A model generated the notes under the pieces. That model saw nothing but the letters and a program-made list of their open reading frames with translations, searched no databases and had not been told where the DNA came from. 64,000 nt of DNA from Salinicola avicenniae. GTDB lineage: Bacteria > Pseudomonadota > Gammaproteobacteria > Pseudomonadales > Halomonadaceae. The first letter of the stretch is position 1; the number at the start of each line of letters is the position of its first letter. The DNA lies in NCBI RefSeq assembly GCF_023736115.1, contig NZ_JAKQZC010000001.1, forward strand, positions 620,001 through 684,000, in the 5' to 3' direction. Made by a program: the position numbers and the translations under genes. Positions 45,743-53,234 of the stretch are shown one piece after another.

Positions 45743-45838
45743 TCAACCCAACCAGCCGCCGGCCCAGGCAGCCGCGAGCCATAGAACGGCAACCGGCGCC
45801 AGTGCCAGCAGCACGCGCTGGCCCGCGCCAAGAGACAT
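45743..45838 (-). CDS. Possible 31-residue membrane peptide ahead of znuC
   Basis: An ATG at 45838 opens a 31-codon frame whose product is one hydrophobic helix (VLLALAPVAVLWLAAAWAGG) and stops four bases before the znuC start. An in-frame ATG at 45883 would give 46 residues. No clear ribosome site is present. The placement suggests translational coupling to znuC, but it could be chance. Confidence 0.3.
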   Translation of the reverse strand: MSLGAGQRVLLALAPVAVLWLAAAWAGGWLG

Positions 45839-45917
45839 CAGGGAAAAATGGCAAGGCCCGTCAGGGCGGTGACGATGTGACATGACAAGGAGGTGCCTCG
45901 GGGAATCGGTGGGTAAG

Positions 45918-45930
45918 GTTATAATATAAC
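45918..45930. promoter_or_regulatory. Zur-box-like palindrome upstream of znuCBA
   Basis: GTTATAATATAAC is a perfect 13-base palindrome around a central A and matches the core of the gammaproteobacterial Zur box (GTTATAwTATAAC). It lies 180 bp before znuC in the gap shared with cas1, and the nearest gene that fits zinc control is znuC. Zinc-loaded Zur should repress there. Its A/T-rich core may also be the -10 region of the znu promoter. Confidence 0.8.
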
Positions 45931-46044
45931 AAAAGAGGTGGGAAGAGCTGACGCTGAGATTGGGCGCACCCGAATGCATTGCCGGATTTTTGTAGGAGAT
46001 CTGCGACAGTCATTGTCAGTTGGCTTGCTGCGCCAGCGTAAGTG

Positions 46045-46061
46045 CGTTACGAACAGTAACG
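46045..46061. promoter_or_regulatory. Short inverted repeat just before cas1
   Basis: CGTTAC-GAACA-GTAACG lies 26 bp before the cas1 start, where the cas1-cas3 promoter or leader should be. It may bind a regulator or form a short leader hairpin. No strong -35/-10 pair is evident in the rest of the gap (45739-46086). Confidence 0.4.
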
Positions 46062-46086
46062 GATATAACTAAAGCAGCCAGTCTAC

Positions 46087-47067
46087 ATGGATGACCTTTC
46101 CAGTACCGATCTCAAGACGATTCTGCACTCTAAGCGGGCGAACCTCTATTACCTCCAGCACTGCCGCGTGCTGGTCAATGGTGGTCGAGTCGAGTACGTC
46201 ACCGATGAGGGCAAGCGATCAAAATACTGGAACATCCCGATTGCCAACACCACCTCACTGTTGCTGGGTACCGGCACCTCGGTCACTCAGGCGGCGATGC
46301 GTGAGCTGGCCAAGGCCGGTGTGCTCGTCGGCTTCTGCGGTGGGGGCGGGACACCGTTGTTCTCCGCGAACGAGATCGATGTCGAGGTCGCCTGGTTCAA
46401 CCCCCAGAGCGAATACCGCCCGACCGAATACTTGCAGTACTGGGTAAAGTTCTGGTTCGACGACTCGCTTCGACTGGAGGCCGCCCGTCTCTTCCAGATC
46501 GAGCGCGCCAAACAGGTCGAAAAGCTCTGGCTGGACTCTCGTTACCAGCGTGATAGCGGCTTCTCGCCCAATGACGGTGAATTGGCCGCCCTGCTGGCGC
46601 GTAGTCGAGATTCCATTGCGCTGGCACCCGATACCACGGCGCTACTGACGGAAGAAGCGCGGCTGACCAAGCAGCTCTTCAAGCTGGCGAGCCGCGCAAC
46701 CGACTACGGCGATTTTACTCGGGCCAAACGCGGCAGCGGCGCGGACCCTGCCAATCGATTTCTCGATCATGGCAACTATCTGGCTTACGGCCTTGGTGCC
46801 ACCGCGACCTGGGTGCTCGGTTTGCCACACGGCCTGGCGGTATTGCATGGCAAGACGCGTCGAGGCGGTCTGGTGTTCGATGTCGCCGATCTGATCAAGG
46901 ACGCCGTGATTCTGCCACAGGCCTTCATCTCGGCCAGTCGTGGTGATGAAGAGCAGGAATTTCGCCAGGCCTGCATCGAGCGACTCAGCCGTGTCGAGGC
47001 GCTCGACACCATGATCGATACCTTGAAGCGCGTGGCCGAACGCCTTGGTCATGAGGCAACGTCATGA
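46087..47067 (+). CDS. cas1: Type I-F CRISPR integrase Cas1
   Basis: A 326-residue Cas1 of the I-F subtype. Metal ligands are seen in LLTEEARLTKQLFKLAS (Glu), LGLPHGLAVLHGKTRRGGLVFDVADLIKD (His and Asp). The N-terminal beta domain starts LKTILHSKRANLYYLQHCRV. Cas1 inserts new spacers with the Cas2 part of the next gene. The genes overlap by 4 bp (ATGA). Confidence 0.97.
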   Translation: MDDLSSTDLKTILHSKRANLYYLQHCRVLVNGGRVEYVTDEGKRSKYWNIPIANTTSLLLGTGTSVTQAAMRELAKAGVLVGFCGGGGTPLFSANEIDVEVAWFNPQSEYRPTEYLQYWVKFWFDDSLRLEAARLFQIERAKQVEKLWLDSRYQRDSGFSPNDGELAALLARSRDSIALAPDTTALLTEEARLTKQLFKLASRATDYGDFTRAKRGSGADPANRFLDHGNYLAYGLGATATWVLGLPHGLAVLHGKTRRGGLVFDVADLIKDAVILPQAFISASRGDEEQEFRQACIERLSRVEALDTMIDTLKRVAERLGHEATS

Positions 47068-50000
47068 ATGTGCTGCTTGTCTCCCAGTGCCACAAGAATG
47101 CCCTGAAGGAGACGCGGCGAATTCTCGATCAGTTCGCTGAGCGCCGTGGAGAGCGCACCTGGCAGACGGCTATCACGAAGAGCGGGCTGGATACGCTCCG
47201 CAAGCTGCTGCGTCAGAAGGCGCGCAAGAACAGTGCGGTTGCTTGCCACTGGATTCGCGGCCACGACCACAGTGAGCTTCTGTGGATCGTCGGCGATGCC
47301 TCGCAGTTCAATGTGCGGGGTGCCACGCCGACCAACACCACACGTCGCAACGTGTTGCGCGCCGAGGACGAAAACGACTGGCACTCGCTGCGGCTGATCC
47401 ATCTGCTCGCCTCGCTGGCGGCGCTATTTCACGATCTTGGCAAAGCCAGTGACGCCTTCCAGCTTCGGCTAGCCGGCAAGCTGGAAGGGCGTAATCGCTT
47501 TCGCCATGAATGGGTGTCGCTGCGATTGCTGGAGGCATTCGTCGATGATGACAACGATGCAGGCTGGCTGGCGAGACTTCAGCAGCTCGGCGAGGGAAAT
47601 GATGCCCGGTGGCTTGGTCGACTCAAGCGCGATGGTCTGGATTCGCTAGGGGAGGAAGACGCACCGTTTCTACATCTGCCGCCACTGGCCGCCGCTGTCG
47701 GCTGGCTGATCGTCAGCCATCACCGTCTACCCGCGAACCCTGCCGAGTATGAAGATGGCACTCAGAAATGGGTCGGCGCTCGCGCCACTCTCAACGCGGA
47801 TAACGTGCCGACACTCCCCGGTGCGATCACCGCCAAATGGAACGAGATCGTACAGCCCGCCAGCGAAGACGAAGACTGGCCGTACTGGCGCTTCTCCCGA
47901 GGATTGCCGATCGAGAATGAAGCCTGGCGCGCGCGCGCGGCACGACTGGCTCGCCAGTTGGAAGAGTTACGCCTAGCCGCGCCACCGCTCGAGTCGCCCT
48001 ACGTCATGCATCTCGCGCGACTCTCGCTGATGCTCGCTGACCACCACTATTCGAGCCTTGCGACTGAAGGCCGGCTGCAGGGCGATTGGACGGCAAACGA
48101 TGGCAAGATTCATCTCTATGCCAATACCGTCTTTGAGAGCGGCAAGCGCAGACTTTCGCAGCCGTTGATCGAGCACCTGCTTGGTGTGGTGCGCGCGACT
48201 GGCGAGATCACACATCACTTGCCGGATCTGACTACGGCACTGCCGCGCATCGCTCGCCATAAAGGCTTCAAGGCGCGTAGCAAGCTCTCTCGCTTTCGCT
48301 GGCAGGACAAGGCCTACGACCTTGCGGTCGGGCTGCGCGATAAAAGTCACGAACGGGGCTTCTTCGGCATCAACATGGCGTCGACCGGTTGCGGCAAGAC
48401 AATCGCCAATGGCCGAATCCTTTATGGACTGGCGAATCCGGAGACCGGCGCGCGCTTCTCGATCGCGCTGGGGCTGCGCACGCTGACCCTGCAGACCGGC
48501 CAGGCCTATCGCGAACGACTGGGGCTTGGCAGCGACGAACTGGCGATTCGTGTGGGTGGCAGTGCCAGCCGGGCGCTATTCGAACATCAGCAAGGCCAGG
48601 ACAGCGGTGGGTCGGAGTCCCGTGCGGGCCTGCTGGATGAGCAGGCTCACGTCGTCTTCGAGGGAGACATCGACAATCACCTGGCGCTCGGCAAAGCCGT
48701 GAGCGATCCGCATGCGCGTGCGCTGATCGCCGCGCCGGTGCTGGTCTGTACCATCGATCACCTGGTGCCGGCGACCGAGAGTCTGCGCGGTGGTGGGCAG
48801 ATCGCCCCGATGTTGCGGTTGATGAGCGCAGATCTGGTGCTCGATGAGCCGGACGACTTCGACATCAAGGATCTTCCCGCCCTGACGCGACTGGTCTACT
48901 GGACAGGCCTTCTCGGCTCACGGGTACTGCTCTCGTCGGCAACGCTGCCGCCGGCGCTGGTGCGCGGACTTTACGATGCTTATCGAGAAGGGCGCGCCGA
49001 GTACCAGCGACATCGAGGAACGCCAGGCGCACCGGTCGAGCCCGTTTGTGCGTGGTTCGATGAGAACGGCTGCGCACATCAGGGCTGCGCGGACGGTGAA
49101 TCGTTCGACGCCGCTCACAATGCCTTCGCCCAAAAGCGCGCGGATCGGCTCGCCGCCCTGGAACCCCGGCGCCGCGGTATCCGCGTGCCGGTGTCGGCGC
49201 CTTCCAAACATCCGGATGCGGTTCACAAGGCGGTAGCGCAGACCGTGCTGACACAGGCGCTTGCGCTGCACGCGCAGCACCACTCGATCGACCCGTTCAG
49301 CGGCAAACGCATCAGCTTCGGGCTGGTGCGGATGGCCAACATCGAGCCGCTGGTCGCCGTGGCGCAGGCGATCTATCGCTCGGAAATTCCCGAAGGCACG
49401 CGGATTCATCTCTGCGTCTATCACTCCCAGTTTCCGCTGCTGCTGCGCTCACGGCTGGAAAACCGGTTGGATCAAGTGCTGGACCGCCGCGAGCCGAACG
49501 CGGTGTTCGAACTGGCCGATGTTCGCGCCCGGCTCAGTGATGAAGACGAGAACCATCTATTTATCGTCCTGGGATCTCCTGTAACAGAGACCGGCAGGGA
49601 TCATTGCTACGACTGGGCCGTGGTCGAACCCTCCTCGATGCGCTCCATAATTCAGCTCGCCGGGCGCGTACGGCGCCACCGCCAAGATCCCGTTACCGCG
49701 CCCAATATCGCCCTGCTGGAGACCAACGTGCAGCGGCTAAAAGGTGAGCGGCCCGCTTTTCGCCGCCCAGGCTTCGAAAACGACGACTGGCCGCTAACCA
49801 AGCATGATCTAACCCACCTGCTGCGCGATGAAGAGATCGACGCCATCGACTCGCGCCCATGCCTGTTGCCGATAGAGGTTCCCGAGCCGACCGGCAAGCT
49901 GGTCGACCTCGAACACGCCCGGCTCAAAATGCTGATGGTGGAAGGTGCCGAGCTGCCGCGGCAGCGGCGTGCTCGGCGCAGAAAAACACTCCATCTGGGC

Positions 50001-50402
50001 ACGTATCTCTTCTATCGCCCCACGGCGATGTCACTCAGTGGCATCGCCAGCCAGCAGCAGCCGTTTCGTGAAGACAACGAGCCGGAGGCCGAATTCGTGC
50101 TCTACCCGGATGAATTTGATGAGGATTACGGCTTCTACCGAGTAGATCAGGAAGGCCGTGAGGAGACACTCACGCCGGTGGAATCCGAGCTGGATCGTCT
50201 GGCCGACGAAACGCTGGCGAACTCGCGCATCACACCCTGGAACGAGCCGGACTACATCGCCGCGCTGAACGAGCAGGCCGAAGTGATGGACATGACGCTT
50301 GAGCGCTGCGCGAGGCACTTTGGAGGGATTCGACTCAAACGGGACCGCGCGCCGCAGGGGTGGCACTTTCATCCCGCGCTGGGGTTTGTTAGGCGGAAAT
50401 GA
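47064..50402 (+). CDS. cas3f: Type I-F Cas2-Cas3 fusion, helicase-nuclease
   Basis: The 1112-residue protein is the I-F-specific fusion. A Cas2-like domain occupies residues 1-95 (MNVLLVSQCHKNALKETRRI). The HD nuclease follows (ASLAALFHDLGKASDAFQ, near residue 120, and SHHRLP). The SF2 helicase has Walker A NMASTGCGKTIANG (about 435) and the DExD-type motif LVLDEPDDFD (about 590). The C-terminal domain contains the family end HFHPALGFVRRK. It degrades DNA recruited by the Csy complex and takes part in spacer acquisition with Cas1. Confidence 0.97.
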   Translation: MNVLLVSQCHKNALKETRRILDQFAERRGERTWQTAITKSGLDTLRKLLRQKARKNSAVACHWIRGHDHSELLWIVGDASQFNVRGATPTNTTRRNVLRAEDENDWHSLRLIHLLASLAALFHDLGKASDAFQLRLAGKLEGRNRFRHEWVSLRLLEAFVDDDNDAGWLARLQQLGEGNDARWLGRLKRDGLDSLGEEDAPFLHLPPLAAAVGWLIVSHHRLPANPAEYEDGTQKWVGARATLNADNVPTLPGAITAKWNEIVQPASEDEDWPYWRFSRGLPIENEAWRARAARLARQLEELRLAAPPLESPYVMHLARLSLMLADHHYSSLATEGRLQGDWTANDGKIHLYANTVFESGKRRLSQPLIEHLLGVVRATGEITHHLPDLTTALPRIARHKGFKARSKLSRFRWQDKAYDLAVGLRDKSHERGFFGINMASTGCGKTIANGRILYGLANPETGARFSIALGLRTLTLQTGQAYRERLGLGSDELAIRVGGSASRALFEHQQGQDSGGSESRAGLLDEQAHVVFEGDIDNHLALGKAVSDPHARALIAAPVLVCTIDHLVPATESLRGGGQIAPMLRLMSADLVLDEPDDFDIKDLPALTRLVYWTGLLGSRVLLSSATLPPALVRGLYDAYREGRAEYQRHRGTPGAPVEPVCAWFDENGCAHQGCADGESFDAAHNAFAQKRADRLAALEPRRRGIRVPVSAPSKHPDAVHKAVAQTVLTQALALHAQHHSIDPFSGKRISFGLVRMANIEPLVAVAQAIYRSEIPEGTRIHLCVYHSQFPLLLRSRLENRLDQVLDRREPNAVFELADVRARLSDEDENHLFIVLGSPVTETGRDHCYDWAVVEPSSMRSIIQLAGRVRRHRQDPVTAPNIALLETNVQRLKGERPAFRRPGFENDDWPLTKHDLTHLLRDEEIDAIDSRPCLLPIEVPEPTGKLVDLEHARLKMLMVEGAELPRQRRARRRKTLHLGTYLFYRPTAMSLSGIASQQQPFREDNEPEAEFVLYPDEFDEDYGFYRVDQEGREETLTPVESELDRLADETLANSRITPWNEPDYIAALNEQAEVMDMTLERCARHFGGIRLKRDRAPQGWHFHPALGFVRRK

Positions 50403-50403
50403 A

Positions 50404-50429
50404 GCAGCCGGCCCTATAAGGCCGGCTGC
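50404..50429. terminator. Hairpin closing cas3 and the pseudo-array RNA
   Basis: GCAGCCGGCC pairs with GGCCGGCTGC across a 6-base loop, two bases after the cas3 stop. Read leftward, it follows the second pseudo-repeat and leads into TTCATTTCC, so it can end the small RNA. Read rightward, it can end cas3 mRNA. Confidence 0.7.
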
Positions 50430-50533
50430 TGCTGCCTATGCGGCAGCAGAAATAAACCGCTGATAGGCACGCGGTAATTTTCTGAGCTGTCTTGCGACAG
50501 GTGGTTGATTGTACCTACAATGTCTCTAGACAT
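50414..50533 (-). CDS. 39-residue mini-ORF overlapping the pseudo-array, CreT candidate A
   Basis: ATG 50533 is preceded by AAGGAG (50547-50542) at ideal 8-base spacing. The frame reads MSRDIVGTINHLSQDSSENY and continues through both pseudo-repeats to TAG at 50414. Its third codon is AGA, which should be rare in this GC-rich genome. The CreA-type target overlaps its leader and ribosome site, so Cascade binding there would silence it. Known CreT toxins are short RNAs with a strong ribosome site and early rare codons that trap a scarce tRNA. Whether the peptide, the RNA or neither matters is open. Confidence 0.4.
   Translation of the reverse strand: MSRDIVGTINHLSQDSSENYRVPISGLFLLPHRQQQPAL
50424..50506 (-). 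ncRNA. creA: CreA/CreR-type degenerate mini-CRISPR RNA (pseudo-repeat, pseudo-spacer, pseudo-repeat)
   Basis: Pseudo-repeat 1 (50506-50479) keeps the last eight bases of the array repeat exactly (CTCAGAAA, the crRNA 5' handle). Its stem CTGTC/GACAG carries a compensatory pair change relative to CTGCC/GGCAG. A 27-base pseudo-spacer (50478-50452) follows. Pseudo-repeat 2 (50451-50424) keeps the Cas6f stem CTGCC/GGCAG with loop GCATA instead of GCCCA, but not the downstream handle, as expected when no further spacer follows. A -10-like TACAAT (50513-50508) lies just before it. The RNA should be processed by Cas6f and loaded in the Csy complex. Confidence 0.85.
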
Positions 50534-50539
50534 CTTTTA

Positions 50540-50573
50540 TTCTCCTTAACCTCTGATGGTCACGCTGTAATGG
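50540..50573 (-). promoter_or_regulatory. Target site of the pseudo-spacer with CC PAM
   Basis: On the minus strand, CC (50573-50572) is followed by ATTACAGCGTGACC and ATCAGAGGTT. Against the pseudo-spacer, 21 of 27 positions match; mismatches are at 6, 12, 14, 20, 25 and 27. The CC side is correct for type I-F. Positions 6 and 12 are flipped out of the guide-target duplex in type I Cascade, so they do not weaken the seed. The limited match should allow binding without efficient Cas3 cleavage. The site covers the leader of mini-ORF A and abuts a rightward promoter candidate. Confidence 0.8.
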
Positions 50574-50603
50574 TTGTTTTTCAGTGGCTGAGGACTGTAG
50601 GAT
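50574..50603 (+). promoter_or_regulatory. Candidate rightward promoter abutting the CreA target
   Basis: TTGTTT (50574-50579), an 18-base spacer and TAGGAT (50598-50603) form a moderate sigma-70 match. The -35 starts at the base next to the PAM of the target. It would start a transcript near 50610, leading into the hairpin at 50611-50632, mini-ORF B and the csy genes. Confidence 0.4.
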
Positions 50604-50610
50604 TAGAGAT

Positions 50611-50632
50611 GTGGGGCATGGCAGTGCCCCAC
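50611..50632. repeat. 8-bp hairpin GTGGGGCA/TGCCCCAC in the cas3-cas8f gap
   Basis: GTGGGGCA (50611-50618) and TGCCCCAC (50625-50632) pair perfectly with a 6-base loop. It would lie at the very 5' end of a transcript from the promoter candidate at 50574-50603, where a hairpin could protect a small RNA from decay. Confidence 0.6.
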
Positions 50633-50709
50633 GTCAAAGTGAATCAATGCTGACTTGATGAGGTCGGCCCCAAGCTTTCTGGGCAAGTGAGGGCAGGAGG
50701 ATACGCAAC

Positions 50710-50745
50710 GTGGCTAGCTACCACCGCAAGATAATAACCCTGTGA
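50710..50745 (+). CDS. 11-codon mini-ORF with tandem AUA codons, CreT candidate B
   Basis: GTG 50710 lies nine bases after a perfect AGGAGG (50695-50700). The frame encodes MASYHRKIITL and stops at TGA 50743-50745. It holds two consecutive ATA codons, the rarest isoleucine codon in GC-rich bacteria. An 11-bp-stem terminator follows at 50770. A short RNA with a strong ribosome site, tandem rare codons and a terminator is the layout of tRNA-trapping CreT toxins. It is transcribed opposite to the pseudo-array. Confidence 0.4.
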   Translation: MASYHRKIITL

Positions 50746-50769
50746 CGGGCTAGCGTCCGTCCATATCCA

Positions 50770-50800
50770 AGCCCCGAGGCAGCAATGCTTCGGGGTTAAT
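50770..50800 (+). terminator. Terminator-like hairpin directly upstream of cas8f
   Basis: Bases 50770-50780 pair with 50787-50797 (core GCCCCGA with TCGGGGT) and lead into TTAATTAT, ten bases before the cas8f start. It would end a short leader RNA, and cas8f-cas5f-cas7f-cas6f would then depend on read-through or on a separate unseen promoter. Confidence 0.65.
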
Positions 50801-50806
50801 TATGCC

Positions 50807-52228
50807 ATGTCTTCAAAAAATCCCCCAACTAATGGCAGATCGCCCATGTCGGAATCTCCTCCGCCAGCGTCTATGCGCGCGCTGATCGATCAATTCATTT
50901 ACCACCGTTATCAGACCAAGACGGAAAAGCTCGCGCCGGACGATCCCGCTTATCTCAAGCTGCAGCAACAGTTCGAGTCGCAGACCTGGCTGGCTGACGC
51001 CGCGCGACGCGTCAGTCAGCTTCAGGTCGTCACCCATTCGCTCAAGGCGATTCACCCCGACGCCAAGGGCACCAACCTCTACGTCGAGCCGGGTCAGCTC
51101 GAACGTGACGAGCTGGTCGGTAGCCACTGCCTGTCTCCGGATTTTGAAGGCGACGTCGTCGGTAACGCAGCTGCCTTAGACGTCTATAAGCTATTAAAAT
51201 TGCAATGGAAAGGGCGCTCTCTGCTGGAGCTGGCGCTGGAAGGTGATGGCGCCCTGGTCGAAGGGCTTAGCGATAATCGCACCGAGGCGGAAACCTGGGT
51301 ACAAGCCTTTGCCAATATTGTCGAACCCAAAGGCGCGCCGAGTTCTCACGCCCGTGGCAAGCAGCTTTACTGGCTGGTCGGTGATGAACCTGGCAATGAC
51401 GCGAACTACCGACTGCTGGCACCGCTTTATGCCACGGCTTTGGCGCATCCGTTTCACGCGCGATTGAGCGAAGCTCGTTTCGGCGAGCACGCCAAAGCCG
51501 GCCGCAAGGCGCGGCGAGACAATACGGTTTTTGAAGGCGGCTACGCCGACTACCTCAATCTCGCCGTTCAAAAGTTCGGCGGCACCAAGCCCCAGAATAT
51601 CTCCCAGCTCAATAGCGAGCGCGGCGGCCAGAACTACCTGCTCGCCTCGCTGCCCCCCCACTGGCAGTCGCGCGAGGTCACAGCACCCCTGCGAACCGAG
51701 TCGGTTTTACCTCGTTTTGGAAGGCGAGCGCCGGTGCGGCAGTTGGTTAACGATCTTGTGAGCTGGATGAGACACAACATCAAGGAGGACGAGAGGCGAC
51801 TACAACAGGGGAAAAAGCCCCGCAAAACGATGCAGGATCGAGATCTTCACGATGACCTGACAGCATCTCTGACAGATGAGCTGTTGCTGTTTACCTTCGA
51901 ACTACACCGGCTGCCGGCCGGTTGGTCGGCCAACGCTGACTGTCGTCTGGTTTTGGCAGAGCAGTACTGGCTCGACCCGGGACGTGCTTCGCTAGACGCC
52001 GATTTCGATAGCGCGCGTCGACAGTCGCAATGGCAGGAAGAGATCGCACAGCGCGTTGCCCGGTGGCTACGCCACGCTATTGATCGTCGAGTGACGGTAA
52101 GTCTTGGCGACCCGGAACATGATTTCTGGGCCAGTCGGGTTGAGACCGTGATGGAAAGCTTCCGCCGCCAGCTCGATGACCTGCAGGACGCGCTGCGTGA
52201 CGACGATGACGAAGGAGAGGCGGCATGA
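50807..52228 (+). CDS. csy1: Type I-F Csy1/Cas8f, large subunit
   Basis: A 473-residue protein with I-F Cas8f features: SMRALIDQFIYHRYQTKTEKL, THSLKAIHPDAKGTNLYVEP, a central GGTKPQNISQLNSERGGQNYLL block and DLVSWMRHNIK. It anchors the crRNA 5' handle and reads the CC PAM. ATG 50807 and ATG 50846 are both possible; the later one begins nearer the conserved start and the first 13 residues are low complexity. It overlaps cas5f by 4 bp. Confidence 0.95.
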   Translation: MSSKNPPTNGRSPMSESPPPASMRALIDQFIYHRYQTKTEKLAPDDPAYLKLQQQFESQTWLADAARRVSQLQVVTHSLKAIHPDAKGTNLYVEPGQLERDELVGSHCLSPDFEGDVVGNAAALDVYKLLKLQWKGRSLLELALEGDGALVEGLSDNRTEAETWVQAFANIVEPKGAPSSHARGKQLYWLVGDEPGNDANYRLLAPLYATALAHPFHARLSEARFGEHAKAGRKARRDNTVFEGGYADYLNLAVQKFGGTKPQNISQLNSERGGQNYLLASLPPHWQSREVTAPLRTESVLPRFGRRAPVRQLVNDLVSWMRHNIKEDERRLQQGKKPRKTMQDRDLHDDLTASLTDELLLFTFELHRLPAGWSANADCRLVLAEQYWLDPGRASLDADFDSARRQSQWQEEIAQRVARWLRHAIDRRVTVSLGDPEHDFWASRVETVMESFRRQLDDLQDALRDDDDEGEAA

Positions 52229-53217
52229 TCGTTTCCACACCGCACCTTCTCGTACTGCCGCGGCTGCGCATCCAGAACGCCAATACCATCTCGAGTTCCA
52301 TGACCTGGGGCTTTCCCGCCATGAGCGCCTTCATGGGGGCCGTTCAGGCGCTGGAGCGTAACCTGCCTGACGATATCCGAATCGTCTTTAACGGTGTCGG
52401 CGTGGTGTGCCATCACATCGAGCCGCAAGTTACCGAGGGCGGTTTTACCCGCGCCTTCCATCTCACCCGCAACCCGGTGGACAAGACCGGCAGCACGGCG
52501 GCCATTGTCGAAGAGGGCCGCGCACATCTGGATGTCACGCTGCTGATCGGCATCGAGTCCAACGGTGACGATCTGGGCAGCGCCGAGCGCCGCCGTGACA
52601 TCGCCCATCGGCTTTTCGAGCAGGTGCAGGGCATGCGCGTCGCCGGGGGCAGCGTCATGCCGCCCCTGAGTGACGCGACGCGCCAGCGCCCTGAGCTGAT
52701 CAGCTTCGATGATGACGAAGATAGGCGCGGCAAACAGTGGCGCCGTCTCAAGCGCCGGCTACTGCCCGGATTCGCGCTGGTACTGCGCGATGACTATCTG
52801 AACGAGCACACTGCAACGCTCAAGGTCGAGGATGACAGCGCGACCGCGCTCGATGCCTGGCTCGATCTCTGTCGGCTCAATCACGAGTGCCGGATCGAGA
52901 CGCAGCAGGACAAGGAGGGCCAGGCGAAGGAGGTAGCAAAGTGGGAGATCCGCCGCCCCTATCCCGGCTGGCTGGTGCCCATTCCGGTCGGCTATGGCGC
53001 CATCTCCGAGCTGTTTGCGCCCGGTGAAGTCGCCAACGCTCGCGACCCGGCGGTGGCGTTCCATTTCGTCGAAAGCCTCTACTCGATCGGCGAATGGGTC
53101 AGTCCCCATCGCCTGCGAACCCACGACGCGCTGCTCTGGTTCGTGGAAAACGACCTCGAACGTGGCGTCTATCGCCTCACCAACGACTATGCCCTGACCC
53201 ATTCAGAAAACGACTGA
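52225..53217 (+). CDS. csy2: Type I-F Csy2/Cas5f
   Basis: The 330-residue product shows I-F Cas5f marks: [35 protein letters not shown] at the N-terminus, GGSVMPP and [16 protein letters not shown], and a C-terminal [23 protein letters not shown] block. It sits beside Cas8f and binds the 5' handle of crRNA. Its start overlaps cas8f (ATGA) and its stop is 17 bp before cas7f. Confidence 0.96.
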   Translation: MIVSTPHLLVLPRLRIQNANTISSSMTWGFPAMSAFMGAVQALERNLPDDIRIVFNGVGVVCHHIEPQVTEGGFTRAFHLTRNPVDKTGSTAAIVEEGRAHLDVTLLIGIESNGDDLGSAERRRDIAHRLFEQVQGMRVAGGSVMPPLSDATRQRPELISFDDDEDRRGKQWRRLKRRLLPGFALVLRDDYLNEHTATLKVEDDSATALDAWLDLCRLNHECRIETQQDKEGQAKEVAKWEIRRPYPGWLVPIPVGYGAISELFAPGEVANARDPAVAFHFVESLYSIGEWVSPHRLRTHDALLWFVENDLERGVYRLTNDYALTHSEND

Positions 53218-53234
53218 TCATCAAGGAGAACACC

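Noticed and set aside
46045-46062. A second possible target of the pseudo-spacer before cas1 (minus strand CC then GTTACTG)
   Set aside because: Only four or five of the first eight guide positions match and nothing beyond; chance similarity is more likely.
50611-50637. TTGACG on the minus strand (50637-50632) as -35 of a promoter for mini-ORF A
   Set aside because: No acceptable -10 lies 15-19 bases downstream; the hairpin occupies that space.
50880-50925. Similarity between the pseudo-spacer and the early cas8f coding sequence (TTACCACCGTTATCAG)
   Set aside because: The match needs gaps, lacks a CC PAM beside a paired seed, and lies in a conserved coding segment.
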